Positions 23,165 through 34,560 of a DNA stretch of 64,000 nt are shown one piece after another. Source of the DNA: Neoechinorhynchus agilis. Taxonomy: Eukaryota; Acanthocephala. Position numbers and translations under genes: made by a program. How positions within the stretch are numbered: position 1 is the stretch's first letter; each line of letters opens with the position of its first letter. Location of the stretch: positions 12,586,001 to 12,650,000 of the forward strand of contig CM121341.1 in the NCBI GenBank assembly GCA_051530055.1, given 5' to 3'. Under the pieces are notes generated by a model, which ran no database searches, was not told where the DNA came from, and worked only from the letters and a program-made list of their open reading frames with translations.

Positions 23165-25350
23165 AAACGGTTTTTAGAATGCCTCGATTTTAATTGGCTT
23201 ATTAGTTTCCTTTGATTCGCGCATCTTTAAAGCCATAATCGTTTCAGGATTCCATTTAAGACTTTAATATAAAGACTTTTTAATATAATATACTTAGAGG
23301 TTTTTAAACTATTTAATACATGCAGAAACTTTAACTGATCAAGAAATGAAGTTGCGTTTTTCTTTACGAGTTGAACGCAACCCATTTTATTCTCTATCGA
23401 AACTTTAGATTTTTAAAACGGTTTTTAGAATGCCTCGATTTTAATTGGCTTGTTAGTTTCCTTTGATTCGCGCATCTTTAAAGCCATTATCGTTTCAGGA
23501 TTCCATTTAAGACTTTAATATAAAGACTTTTTAATATAATATACTTAGAGGTTTTTAAACTATTTAATACATGCAGAAACTTTAACTGATCAAGAAATAA
23601 AGTTGCGTTTTTCTTTACGAGTTGAACGCAACCCATTTTATTCTCTATCGAAACTTTAGATTTTTAAAACGGTTTTTAGAATGCCTCGATTTTAATTGGC
23701 TTGTTAGTTTCCTTTGATTCGCGCATCTTTAAAGCATTATCGTTTCAGGATTCCATTTAAGACTTTAATATAAAGACTTTTTAATATAATATACTTAGAG
23801 GTTTTTAAACTATTTAATACATGCAGAAACTTTAACTGATCAAGAAATAAAGTTGCGTTTTTCTTTACGAGTTGAACGCAACCCATTTTATTCTCTATCG
23901 AAACTTTAGATTTTTAAAACGGTTTTTAGAATGCCTCGATTTTAATTGGCTTGTTAGTTTCCTTTGATTCGCGCATCTTTAAAGCCATTATCGTTTCAGG
24001 ATTCCATTTAAGACTTTAATATAAAGACTTTTTAATATAATATACTTAGAGGTTTTTAAACTATTTAATACATGCAGAAACTTTAACTGATCAAGAAATA
24101 AAGTTGCGTTTTTCTTTACGAGTTGAACGCAACCCATTTTATTCTCTATCGAAACTTTAGATTTTTAAAACGGTTTTTAGAATGCCTCGATTTTAATTGG
24201 CTTGTTAGTTTCCTTTGATTCGCGCATCTTTAAAGCCATTATCGTTTCAGGATTCCATTTAAGACTTTAATATAAAGACTTTTAATATAATATACTTAGA
24301 GGTTTTTAAACTATTTAATACATGCAGAAACTTTAACTGATCAAGAAATAAAGTTGCGTTTTTCTTTACGAGTTGAACGCAACCCATTTTATTCTCTATC
24401 GAAACTTTAGATTTTTAAAACGGTTTTTAGAATGCCTCGATTTTAATTGGCTTGTTAGTTTCCTTTGATTCGCGCATCTTTAAAGCCATTATCGTTTCAG
24501 GATTCCATTTAAGACTTTAATATAAAGACTTTTTAATATAATATACTTAGAGGTTTTTAAACTATTTAATACATGCAGAAACTTAACTGATCAAGAAATA
24601 AAGTTGCGTTTTTCTTTACGAGTTGAACGCAACCCATTTTATTCTCTATCGAAACTTTAGATTTTTAAAACGGTTTTTAGAATGCATAGATTTTAATTGG
24701 CTTTTTAGTTTCCTTTGATTCGCGCATCTTTAAAGCCATAATCGTTTTAGGATTCCATTTAAGACTTTTTAATATAATATACTTAGAGGTTTTTAAACTA
24801 TTTAATACAGGCAGAAACTTTAACTGATCAAGAAATAAGGTTGCGTTTTTCTTTACGAGTTGAACGCAACCCATTTTATTCTCTATCGAAACTTTAGATT
24901 TTTAAAACGGTTTTTAGAATGCATAGATTTTAATTGGCTTTTTAGTTTCCTTTGATTCGCGCATCTTTAAAGCCATAATCGTTTTAGGATTCCATTTAAG
25001 ACTTTTTAATATAATATACTTAGAGGTTTTTAAACTATTTAATACAGGCAGAAACTTTAACTGATCAAGAAATAAGGTTGCGTTTTTCTTTACGAGTTGA
25101 ACGCAACCCATTTTATTCTCTATCGAAACTTTAGATTTTTAAAACGGTTTTTAGAATGCATAGATTTTAATTGGCTTTTTAGTTTCCTTTGATTCGCGCA
25201 TCTTTAAAGCCATAATCGTTTTAGGATTCCATTTAAGACTTTTTAATATAATATACTTAGAGGTTTTTAAACTATTTAATACAGGCAGAAACTTTAACTG
25301 ATCAAGAAATAAGGTTGCGTTTTTCTTTACGAGTTGAACGCAACCTATTC
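23165..25350. repeat. Tandem array, about 8.8 copies, 250-bp units switching to 237-bp units
   Basis: The anchor AAACGGTTTTTAGAATGC begins at 23165, 23416, 23667, 23917, 24168, 24418, 24668, 24905 and 25142. The first six spacings are 250-251 bp and the last two 237 bp. The short form lacks a TAAAGACTT stretch and carries shared point changes (CATAGA for CCTCGA, CAGGCAG for CATGCAG). The 237-bp copies are almost identical to each other, suggesting recent local expansion. The identical 65-residue frames seen on the minus strand are repeat artefacts. The array lies between the two-exon frame and the AAA ATPase exons. Confidence 0.95.
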
Positions 25351-25442
25351 CATTCCCAATCAAAACTGTCCAAAGCTTATGTATGCCCGGTTAGGCAATC
25401 GTTATCAAAAGCAATAATGTTTGTTAACCTTTTTTTACAAGA

Positions 25443-26908
25443 GTGACATTTCTTTCAAAAAGTACGAACACTCAAAGTGAATGCAAGAAGGATGAACAAG
25501 AGGCGAAAATGGTTGACATAATAATGGCAGAGGTTGCAGACGGGATGAGCCAACTTGTCGAATGGAACGATATTTCGGGCCTTGATTCTGTTAAGAAGAC
25601 CATCCAAGAAATCGTTATTTGGCCTATGCTTAGGCCTGATATTTTCACGGGGCTTAGAGGTCCACCGAAAGGTCTACTTTTATTTGGACCACCAGGAACA
25701 GGGAAGACTTTAATAGGTCGGTGCGTTGCATGTCAATCGAAATCGAAGTTCTTCTCAATAAGTGCGAGCTCACTCACTTCCAAATGGGTGAGATATTTTT
25801 AGTTATCATTTATAAAATAATCGTTTCTTTAGGAAGGTGAAGGCGAAAAGCTAGTCCGTACGTTGTTCCGATTGGCAAGAGAACACAGTCCGTCGGTTAT
25901 ATTTATGGATGAGATCGATAGTTTGTTAACACGTCGAAAAGAAGGCGAAAGTGATGCTGCTCGTCGAATAAAAACCGAATTTTTAGTTCAAATGGTAAGG
26001 AATTCGCGATTAGCACTTTTTTTATCTACATTGAAGGATGGCGTGCGGTCCGATTGCCATGGAGAACGGATACTTATGATAGGTGCAACCAATAGGTGAG
26101 GCAGTCTCGATTTTTTGTCAATTTCTTCTATTCGACCGTAGCACATTTCAATAAAAAATTTACGATAATAATATAATGCTGTCGAGAAAGGCGAAAGGGT
26201 GAATTAAAGTTGAAATTATAAAAATTTAAGAACGTTTATCTAGACTTTTCACAGTAGATATTGCGTTAAACATTTACAACTCCTTGAGAATTGTGTTAAG
26301 AATTGGTTAAGTGTTGTGATCTTTATAAGATGCGCAACACAACAAATGAATTTCTATACTTTGTTTCAATATTTCGTTATTTTAGACCGCAAGAAATTGA
26401 TGATGCTGCTCGAAGAAGGTTCACTAAAGCAGAGATGGACATTTTTTTAGTGAAGCCTAATTATATAAATAGTCTCAATTGATGCGAACATCCACCTCTG
26501 CTCGTAAAAGGCTCTATGTTCCACTCCCCGAAAAGGAAGGACGTTTCCATATGCTCAAGAATGCACTCGAAAATCTAAAGCCGCATAGTCTTACTGATTC
26601 TAACATTGAAACCATTGCCGAGCAAACTTCTGGTGAGATCAAATAGAAATGCGTGTTGGACTCAAAAATGATGTTTAGGTTTCTCCGGAGCGGATATGGC
26701 ATCTTTGTTTCAAGAAGCGGCCATGAACCCCATTCGAAGACTAACATCGTGCAATGTGGACATTGCTCAGCTTAGACAAGACCAGGTCACACCGGTATCC
26801 CTCCAGGATTTTATAGCAGCTTTCCGAACGATAAAGCCTTCAGTGGGAAGAGGCGATTTGATCGCCTATGAACAATGGAACAGTGAGTTTGGAACGCAGT
26901 GTTTTTAA
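25443..26908 (+). CDS. Fidgetin-like (FIGNL1/spastin/katanin group) AAA ATPase, catalytic part
   Basis: Exons about 25443-25787, 25833-25994, 26037-26095, 26386-about 26428, about 26506-26632 and 26679-26908. The protein carries [15 protein letters not shown], Walker [14 protein letters not shown], Walker [11 protein letters not shown], the sensor ATNR, Arg-finger DDAARRR, then [17 protein letters not shown] and a Vps4-type C-terminal end AFRTIKPSV...YEQWN. Order and C-terminus fit FIGNL1, a nuclear AAA protein of homologous recombination; relatives sever microtubules. The first exon start is unsettled and the N-terminal region is not visible. The junction between ARRRFTK and RLYVPLP (26429-26505) has no standard GT-AG solution: a GC donor follows ACTAAA, while TGA and TAA lie in the read-through frame. 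One exon may be altered there. Confidence 0.8.
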
Positions 26909-28490
26909 GGTGTTGTGAAGATCGCCAGGGAAAAATTCGTTTTTTCATGACAGACTCAATTGTATCGGTAGTCGTTCAATAATTCACTTGGGTTGATCAA
27001 CGATAAAAAAGTAGGTTTTAAAGTGATAGTTGAAAGGTAACTTAGATTCTAGTCAATCGCACTGTGAGTGGTAATTAAAAGATGAAATTCGGTGCAATGA
27101 TGAACTCTCTTAGTCTTTCTATGACTAACATATCGTGATTACTAAGAAGCGATTCTGAGCACCGGTTTATTCGGTCCCTTTGAAAACACTTAAGAGTTAG
27201 TAAAGGAATTTACGATATAATCTATTAGTTTAAAAACGCAAAAACCATCAATCAAAATGTCTGGAAATTATTAAATATCCCTTGAGCTAACATAAGTTCT
27301 CTGTTTATTCAATTTTTTCATCCTTGTTTATAGTCTTTTGTATTTACCAATATGTTTTCCGCAACTGGAGCATTTATGAACGACATCCTTTGTAGTATTT
27401 AAAGCGAACGGTATTAGGCAACAGCACAGCCAAAGTCTATTAATTTGTGGTTTATATTATTAAAATCAATGAATTGATCTCACCCAAGAATTAAATTTGT
27501 TATGCATAGCACCCATGTTAGTTTACCGGACTTATATTGAACGATTGTTATCATACGATCATTGCAATGCGGGCAATGGGTAGTTACGGGACTCGGGCCG
27601 AGAAATGCCACTGGTCTTTGAAGGTTTATACTCGGTGAGCGAAACATTACATCTTTATTAATTTAAGATATTGATTTTATTTAGACTGCGCGAGCGTAAA
27701 TACCTTCTAGTTCCAGTAAGGTCATGTCTTGTTCATTATTCGCTAATTTTTTCATTAGGGATCGTTGAGTTAACGAGGAAAATCTCTAAACTTAAAGCTA
27801 ATTTTGAATGCAAGGAATGTTTTAACTGCGATGACGAAAAGCTTTTAGAATTTCTAAGATTCGTTTTGTGAACCACTCAAAATAGCATTTACTGCGCAAG
27901 GTCCCGAAATCTTGTTAACTTAGGATTTCATGGGTGCACGAAAGCATAACATAGACGAAATTAAACACCTTACTGATGTCTTTATTGGATTCCTTTTGCA
28001 CCATTTGATCTTCTAACAATGGCATCCGTATACCGGAACAAACGGGAATTTTAGTTTGAACAAAAATTGAAGCTTTTTAGTTTCGCAAAATGTGTATCTA
28101 GCGAATGAAAAAATACGCATGAACAAACCAAAAATCGCCCACACATTAGTCCAACTCACATTTTAGTTCACGGGCTGATAAAAGGTAAAATTACGGTACT
28201 ACGGAATTAGAATGAGTATCTTGAAAATGAAATAACATCTTTCATCAAGTAGATGCCGGAAATTTTCCTCAATTCATGTTGTTGCTTTAAATTCGGGATC
28301 AACTCGTGCAATTACGCAAAACTAGATTTATAGAATTAGTTTTTCTTAGTTAAATGAGAATCAAATCAATCATTTTTCCATTTAAGATCAAAGATTCTAG
28401 TACAGACGGCGAATTTCGTAGAATCAAACGAAACCGCAATTTGTTAAATAAAGTATAAAAATCCAGCAGCTATTCTGGTTCGCGTGCGCC
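26909..28490. other. Spacer with one doubtful small gene
   Basis: At 27550-27871 on the plus strand there are coding-like pieces with plausible splice sites: a piece ending ACTCG before GTGAGC, one beginning CTGCGCGAGCG after TTTAG, and a last piece with ECKECFNCDDEKLLEFL. No consistent single reading frame or family was found, so it is not called as a gene. The rest shows nothing. Confidence 0.25.
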
Positions 28491-28936
28491 TTAAGCAATT
28501 TCATCTTCTTTATTTGATTCTTGATTTTTCGGCTCAAACTCTCGCATGCATTCGGTAATAGCCGCAAATTCGAAAAGACAATCAGCTCCACGACTGTTCT
28601 GCAATGTTCTAGGTCCAGGAAGGTCATCACTGCTTTTATGGAAACACAGAAACGCATCTCGAAAATATTTGGCACACGGACCCTGCATAGCGGATCCAAG
28701 GCACGGACATGCCCAATTGATTCGTCCAAACGAGTCAACCAAGCCTATATTAAGTTATTTGCGCTTTAAACTGAGTTTAAAAGCATACCTCCTTCCGGGC
28801 TCCATGGATCAATATACGCAAGTGATATATCTTTTTTTAACTCATTGGTGTGCACGTCTTTTAATTCTATTTTATCCAGTTCCGATTCTTTAATGTAGAA
28901 CATTTTATGACGATCTTCAACATGGTATTGACCCAT
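28491..28936 (-). CDS. CHCHD4: MIA40/CHCHD4-like mitochondrial import oxidoreductase
   Basis: Two exons, 28789-28936 and 28491-28744, joined across a 44-nt intron, give 133 residues. INWACPCLG at about 58-66 carries the CPC redox centre, followed by twin CX9C motifs (Cys73/83 and Cys105/115) in the helical hairpin that defines MIA40. In this family the CPC cysteines pass disulfides to small cysteine-rich proteins in the mitochondrial intermembrane space and are re-oxidised by ALR/Erv1. As in animal CHCHD4 there is no membrane anchor. The N-terminus (DRHKMFYIKESE) resembles the human start (KDRIIFVTKEDH). The loop between the CX9C pairs is about eight residues longer than in human. The ATG chosen gives the expected length. 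Confidence 0.9.
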
Positions 28937-29367
28937 ACAAAAAATCTGAAATGCGTTTTTGAATTCGGAACCACGATGTTGGAATTACGCGAATCTTAAG
29001 CTCCCTGTTATTAATCGTAAAAAATCGTCCGGATGTTACTTGATGCTTGAAATTTGTTGTGAGATTTTGAATGGTCAGCGATTGAAAAGTAAATCGAGGT
29101 AAAATTGGTTATCAATAATTAAAGTGATGTTTTTGTTCCTATCTTTCGACACAAAAAAAGCTTTAATTCTGCGCAGGTTTCAGTACTCAAGAATTATTAT
29201 TTAACAAAATCTGCATTGGCGTTCTAAAAAAGAAAGACTGCATTAGAAAAGTAAGTTCTGATCTTTTTTAATGTGCTTATAAGAGTAGATATTAGACTTT
29301 TCATTCGTATGAGCAAAAGAAATCTTTTTGGTGCACTCAAATTACATGAACATTTGTTTGTTTGGGA

Positions 29368-30714
29368 TCAATCAGCGACGAGTTGCATGATCATGCTTTT
29401 TCGAAAGATGAGACTTACAAATGCGAAATGAACTCACCAAATCATGTAAAGAAGGAAGGATATGGAATAGAACAGGAGTTTGATCCAGGATTCGGTCATG
29501 ATTGACTTGATTTCACTCGCGTTCACAATCGTAGTAGGATCATAGATTCCTTGTTCACTCATGACTGGTCGGTTCAAGTATCTATCGTCACGAGCACTGA
29601 TGGACGAAATGGTTTCTGAATTACTAACCTAGAAGCGTGGTATACTATCAATGGAAGATTGAACAATACAACAAGGAACGATCCGCCGAAGAGGAACAAA
29701 AGAGTGATCAACGAGTGGAGAACGTATTCCGGAAGGATGAACTGAGTGAATTTGATTATAATGCCGCTCAAAAAAAACGTGATGCTAACCATATTCAATA
29801 GCTGACATTGTGCAATCGGATCTCTATGATCGACTTTTATCTCATCAACTGATATAAGCTAAAATTATTATGCTTTTTTGAGATTTATGAAAGTTTCGGT
29901 TGAACTTGAGTATCCAAATTTGTAACAACTCATTTTGAACGCTCTAATAAATCGTAAATTTTGTACAACTTTCCAGCACACTTCGGCGGTGGATATTTTA
30001 AACTATCTCATGTCGTTAATTAAGATACGATGTAGGAAATTCTCTTTAGTGAATGTGTTTAAATTTAAGCTAAAAACGAAGCTAAGCATAAAACTGAATA
30101 TTGCAAAGTTTATCAAGAGTCTTTAAGTACTGACTAATATAAATAAGAAAAAAACAATTTAGCTTACTCAGAATTAGGGGTTTTTTCTCAATAAATCCTG
30201 GAAACAATCGAACACATTTACAAAAATTGGAAATGTGATGATCATAATTCCGCTCGGATATAAAATATTTTTTCTCTCCATGATTTACAAAAATCCACAA
30301 AAATTTTGCTTAAACGTGTGCCATCGCTGAAAACACACACAAGAACAGAATTGAATCGAGAAATTTAATTTTTTAACAAACATATAAAATATTGGAATGG
30401 AAATCGCGGAGGTGATTTTTCAAACATAAAAACAAATTTTTTACTCATGAAAGTGTTTAAACATTGAATTTTTCATGTTTTTATATATTGCGGAAAAAAT
30501 TGAATTTATTGAATCCGATATTTCCGCACACATACACAAACACGATTGTTCAATTTTTTCGGCCATATAAAAACATTTATGAAAGGTTGGATTCGAGTGA
30601 CCGACAAAGGTTACAAACGATCCGGCGGAATCTTACCGTAAATACTGAACATAAAACAAGGAATATCGTAGCCAAAATACCGATGATGTAACTGGCTGCA
30701 AGAAATCCGAACAT
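29368..30714 (-). CDS. Cornichon family ER cargo receptor
   Basis: Five exons: 30637-30714, 29790-29858, 29629-29741, 29438-29581 and 29368-29395, total 432 nt, 143 residues (human CNIH1 has 144). Introns are about 778, 48, 47 and 42 nt. Exon 1 encodes the first helix (MFGFLAASYIIGILA), then VDEIKVDHRDPIAQC, LPEYVLHS, LNLP-type FNLPLIVYHASR, YLNRPVMSEQGIYDPTTI and a final hydrophobic end MICMIMQLVAD. Cornichons work in COPII vesicles, selecting membrane cargo such as EGF-family ligands; some animal members are AMPA-receptor partners. The last exon is only 28 nt and is needed, since reading through its donor stops at once. Lies head-to-tail upstream of the MIA40 gene on the same strand. Confidence 0.9.
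30370..30590 (+). repeat. Single dispersed copy related to the 232-bp satellite monomer, in the first cornichon intron region
   Basis: GTTTAAACATTGAATTTTTC, then a TTTTTATAT-GCGGAAAAAATT stretch and TTATTGAATCCGATATTTCC match the order of landmarks in the satellite monomer (GTTTAAACATCGAATTG, TTTTTATATTTCG, TTATTAAATCCAATATTTCG). It is diverged, so probably an older insertion. Confidence 0.6.
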
Positions 30715-31432
30715 TGTTACCTTTTTTTTGTTTCGTTGGGCGGTTTTTATTTTTAAAAGAATACTGCACATTCTTTCTTTCACTTGTACGTAATGTATGC
30801 AAAGTCTTAACCACAATTGACGAGGAATCCCAATCGATCCTCGATTACTGGAATCAATTGGCAGGCATCTAGCAATCGCCCGCTTAAATGGGAAACCGAC
30901 AAAATTCACTCATCCGCATTCAAATTCCCAATTTTCGCTGGTGGACACAGTCGAATAAAAAATATTTTATTCAATGATCGCGAGGAAATCTCGCCTCGTC
31001 AATCTTTAAAAAATCAATTATATCGATTAAATTAAGGTACAATGGCTTCGGAAGGTCAAATTAATCCAAAGTTTTTGCTCACATTCTTATTGGGAACAAC
31101 GCTACTTAAATAGCCTTATATTTGTTTCTTTTTAATTTAATCGAAGCGTTCTCATATCATGTTCCTGATTTTTTAAGTTTTATTTAATTCCTTTGAAACT
31201 CATTTTAACAAATTCTCAGCTAGCTTTTTTATCTCGTTAATCTTCTTTCAAGACGCTCATAACGACCTGGGAACGGGCAAGATGAAACGTCTTGAGTATT
31301 CTATGACTTTAAAAAACTCATTTGTTTCTCAGGACTTTGAATTTCTTGCTGTTACAGTCATAATTTTTATTATTCGTTCACAAGAGCCATTTTCTTCACG
31401 GGTTTACGTTAAGATTTAATCTTTATGGTTCT
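30715..31432. other. Spacer between cornichon and the claudin-like gene
   Basis: Likely holds the cornichon promoter and 5' UTR on the right of its first exon and the 3' UTR of the next gene. No motif could be fixed. Confidence 0.3.
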
Positions 31433-32466
31433 TTAAAATGCATGATATTCATCGAAAATCGGAATGCTCAATGTGGAACCATAAGGCGAGCTTGGCTGGA
31501 TGGATTCATCATAATTTGGAATATTCAATGTTGAACCATAAGGCGTTTGTGGTTGGTAGGGATCATCATTTAGAACTTCTACTAGCGGATATCCTGCATA
31601 ATAGGCAGAACCACTACCGGTAAAAGATCTTTTTGTCGGTTTTAATTGGTAATCGACTTCTTTAGTTTTACTTAGATCCCAAAATATAACTGGAATGAGT
31701 ATCGCCATGATATAACCGACTGCAATGATAATGTAACCAGCGAGCGCTACTGGGAAACCGGTGCCATATTTATACCCAGGACGACCATTTTGCGCTTCTG
31801 AGGAATAATAACCGAATCCAGCGCTTAGTAGAACTCCTGCAATGACCATCAAAGGAGTTATAATTATCGCATCATTGTTACCAATGGTCGTTTTTATACT
31901 CGGTATCATAGATGCCAATATGTACAATATTACAATAATGTTCATTACCATCCATAGTGCAAATAATGCTATTGATGTGCTAATGTAAGACGGTTTATCT
32001 TGATTGCTGTACGGTTGACACACAAAAGCACTTTGAAGATCGTTTTTTTTGATACAATTGCGATTCAGTCCTTCTCGAATAGTCGATAAAAATACTCCGG
32101 TATTAGTGTACAGTTCGCGAAACACGTAGTAATCGCTGAACAAACCCAAACTGTAGCTGCAAAGAACCCCAAACCAGACGAGGTTTGGAACCTGAAGGAT
32201 CAATCTAAATAAGGACTGCGTATCGTCGCAAGAAGGTATATGGGTTTATTTGTATCGTTTCGAGACTCCAGTTCAGTTAAATCATTTTTAAAAATTGATA
32301 CGTTTTCTCAGTTTAACGAAGAAGCGAGGAAAGTACGCCGGTGATTAGTCTGTAAGAGGACCAATGATAAAGGAAAGCCTAACTTAGTTTGTGGTTCAAT
32401 GCACTAAATAACTGTTCCAACGATAATTATAGCAAGTGCAATAACCTTTGAAATGGAATTGAACAT
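31433..32466 (-). CDS. Claudin-like tetraspan membrane protein
   Basis: Two exons, 32413-32466 and 31433-32191, joined in phase 0 across a 221-nt intron, give 270 residues. The first exon supplies the ATG and half of helix 1 (VIALAIIIVG). A loop of about 55 residues with cysteines in NRNC and FVCQPY follows, then three more helices (ALFALWMVMNIIVILYIL, IITPLMVIAGVLLSAGF, ALAGYIIIAVGYIMAILIPV) and a cytoplasmic tail of about 75 residues. The topology fits claudin/PMP22-type junction proteins, but the W-GLW-C-C signature is not obvious. The tail ends with two repeats of PYGSTLxIPxxDE about 21 residues apart, encoded by a near-exact 63-nt duplication. The exon 1 choice is inferred from phase and hydrophobicity. 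Confidence 0.7.
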
Positions 32467-32813
32467 TATTTCAATTGGTGTTAAATTAAGTCAAGATTTG
32501 AGGTTTGTGAACTTATACGTGACGCAAAAACTTGTTTTATAAATCTTCTTCCAAGACTAGTTTTATAAGAGAGGTGTGTCTGAATCACTGTGCGAATAAA
32601 ACACGAGTTTCGCCTATTCTCGATGACATCGACATGTAAATGTTTTAAGCATTTTTAAAACACTTAAGTTGATCGATATAGCGTTTTATATAACCCTTAG
32701 ATAGTACGATATATTTAAAGTGGAAAAATCCTTGTATTCATAGTATTGAAGAATTTCATTTTAACGGCCAGAAGGACCCAATGGTATGACTATAAAATTA
32801 AAGCAAAGTAGTA

Positions 32814-33045
32814 GTGTTTCTATCTGGCCCGAAAAAATTAAAAGAATTTATCGATTCCAATTGGTTTCCGAGGCACAATCTTGTACGCCTTTTGATCAAG
32901 GTTGTTTGCAAGTGTTAAATCCGCAAACGTTCAAGTGCAGATTTAACACTTGCAAACAACCTTGATCAAAAGGTGTACAAGATTGTGCCTCCGAAATCAA
33001 TTCAAATCATTAAATTCTTTTAATTTTTTCGGGCCAGATAGAAAC
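32814..33045. repeat. Foldback element sharing the satellite's hairpin motif
   Basis: Two arms of about 115 bp are nearly perfect reverse complements: TTTCTATCTGGCCC at the left end against GGGCCAGATAGAAAC at the right. The centre is about 15 bases around GCAAACGTTC. Inside each arm lies CTTGATCAAAAGG, a hairpin, GTGCCTCCGAAAT, the same layout as the satellite monomer. No coding sequence. The near-identity of the arms suggests recent insertion or arm homogenisation. Confidence 0.85.
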
Positions 33046-33329
33046 ATGAACAATTTAGTCTTCAAACATAGTAGTGTCTCAAAATTCCTTATCACGTCGT
33101 GAATAATTTGCGAAACAATGACAAACATTGATAATGTCGGGATTATCCGACGTGAAATATCAGTAATAAATCATCGGTGAATTTAAATCCAAGGTTGTAT
33201 AACTACCAAAAGAAAACAAATTTCGAAAATGAACACTTGGGCAGGCTGTTGTAATGATAAAAACTCTTTATTTCCGAGCTTTCGCCCTTTTATTGCTTTT
33301 TTTTTAATCGATAGATATTTTTAACAATT

Positions 33330-33720
33330 CAAACAATCTGTGTGAAGCACACTCACCACCTCCCGCCATACACGGAGCTCACATTTTCCAGCATTAAGCT
33401 CAATGCCCATCTTCGAGGTCTCCCTAATCAGCGTCTCCAAATCGCGCAGTACAGCGGAGGGATCATCTCCGAGCGTAGCGTCATCCAAGTACCAAGCGTT
33501 GAAGCTGGAATGGAGAGAATGCGCTATTGGATTTACTGTTAGGGAGAATGCGATTGGGCCGAGGGGATCTCCTTGCTGCACTCCTCTTTTGGACCAAATG
33601 AGGTGGTCTTCGAAAAGCAAAGGGGTCTCCGTCCCGTAGGCATTGAGAAAATACTGGAAGGCTTCTGGGGCATGATCCCTAATTTCGCAGTAGGAATATA
33701 CAAAGACGCCCGTAAGACGA
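33330..33720 (-). mobile_element. LINE reverse-transcriptase fragment
   Basis: The minus strand encodes part of a non-LTR reverse transcriptase: IRDHAPEAF..LNAYG in one frame, then LLFEDHLIWSKRGVQQGDPL, IAFSLTVNPIAHSL, the active-site box AWYLDDATLGD, and GIELNAGKCEL. The frame changes near 33610-33640, so it is broken there, and both ends are missing. GVQQGDPLGP and YLDD are the palm-domain motifs of LINE enzymes. It lies in opposite orientation to the LINE piece at 34560-35500, so they are separate insertions or a rearranged copy. Confidence 0.8.
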
Positions 33721-34560
33721 CAAAAGCCCGGAAATCAAGATTTTTCTTTATCACTACAACAGCTCGCCCAAGCTTTCATTTTCAAAAACAAGAAAATCTA
33801 CTCCTTAAATTGTTTTTCCAAATCGGAGATTTTTCTCATTAGATAAGAGGATTATACATTTTTTAAGCGATTGTTCACACAAAGCCGTTTCAACTGACTT
33901 TTCACTAAAAATCACTAGTTTTATGTCATCTTTTAAAGGAAAACTTGTGATTTTCTATGACATGATTCCGCTCAATAGGCCACGTGATTCCATGATTAGG
34001 TTTTCGCAATCATTTTAAATCGAAATGCTTCAAACTGACCTAGACCTGTACTAAAGAATTCTTTAATTTTATTCTTTAAGCTGCATGTATAATCGAGATA
34101 AGCAAGCTAAAACTATTTATCGTTTGTGTGTGGCTGGTCGGTTACATTTTGAGTGTATTTTGAAATGATTGTCCCCAAAGCGCTGATTTTTTAGCGCAGT
34201 CTACTGTCTTGGGTCAGGAAAGCGCACTAAATCTATTAATACCCTGAACCATACGGTTATGAATATCTGAGGATTGGGTTGTGCGCCCAAAAAATCAGTC
34301 GTGTAGGGGATAATCACCCCTAAACTATTATCTTGTAAATTTACTTTGTCAAAATAATTTAGACTGGTCGCTAAATTGAATATGCAACTAAACGTTTGTA
34401 CTCAGAAGATATTTAGTATTAAATAAACGATAGTGAAGGATCAAGTACAGTAGTGCTTGTGAGAAAAGATAGCATCAATCTTCTTTAAGGTTCTTGTAAA
34501 ACAAGGAAAAAAGGTGCAGTCACTATTGGTTTTATGGAAATGTCTGTCGAAATACTATGG
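33720..34560. other. Spacer between LINE pieces
   Basis: No gene. A small inverted pair at 34185-34305 (GCGCTGATTTTTTAGCGC against GCGCCCAAAAAATCAG) may mark a tiny MITE-like insertion. Confidence 0.3.

Noticed and set aside
23165-25350. CRISPR-like array
   Set aside because: Units are 237-251 bp without short unique spacers, in an animal genome.
24677-25363. Three identical 65-70 residue frames on the minus strand
   Set aside because: They repeat exactly with the 237-bp tandem unit and have no independent protein character.
28424-28893. Frames on both strands overlapping MIA40
   Set aside because: They are other-frame readings of the MIA40 exons.
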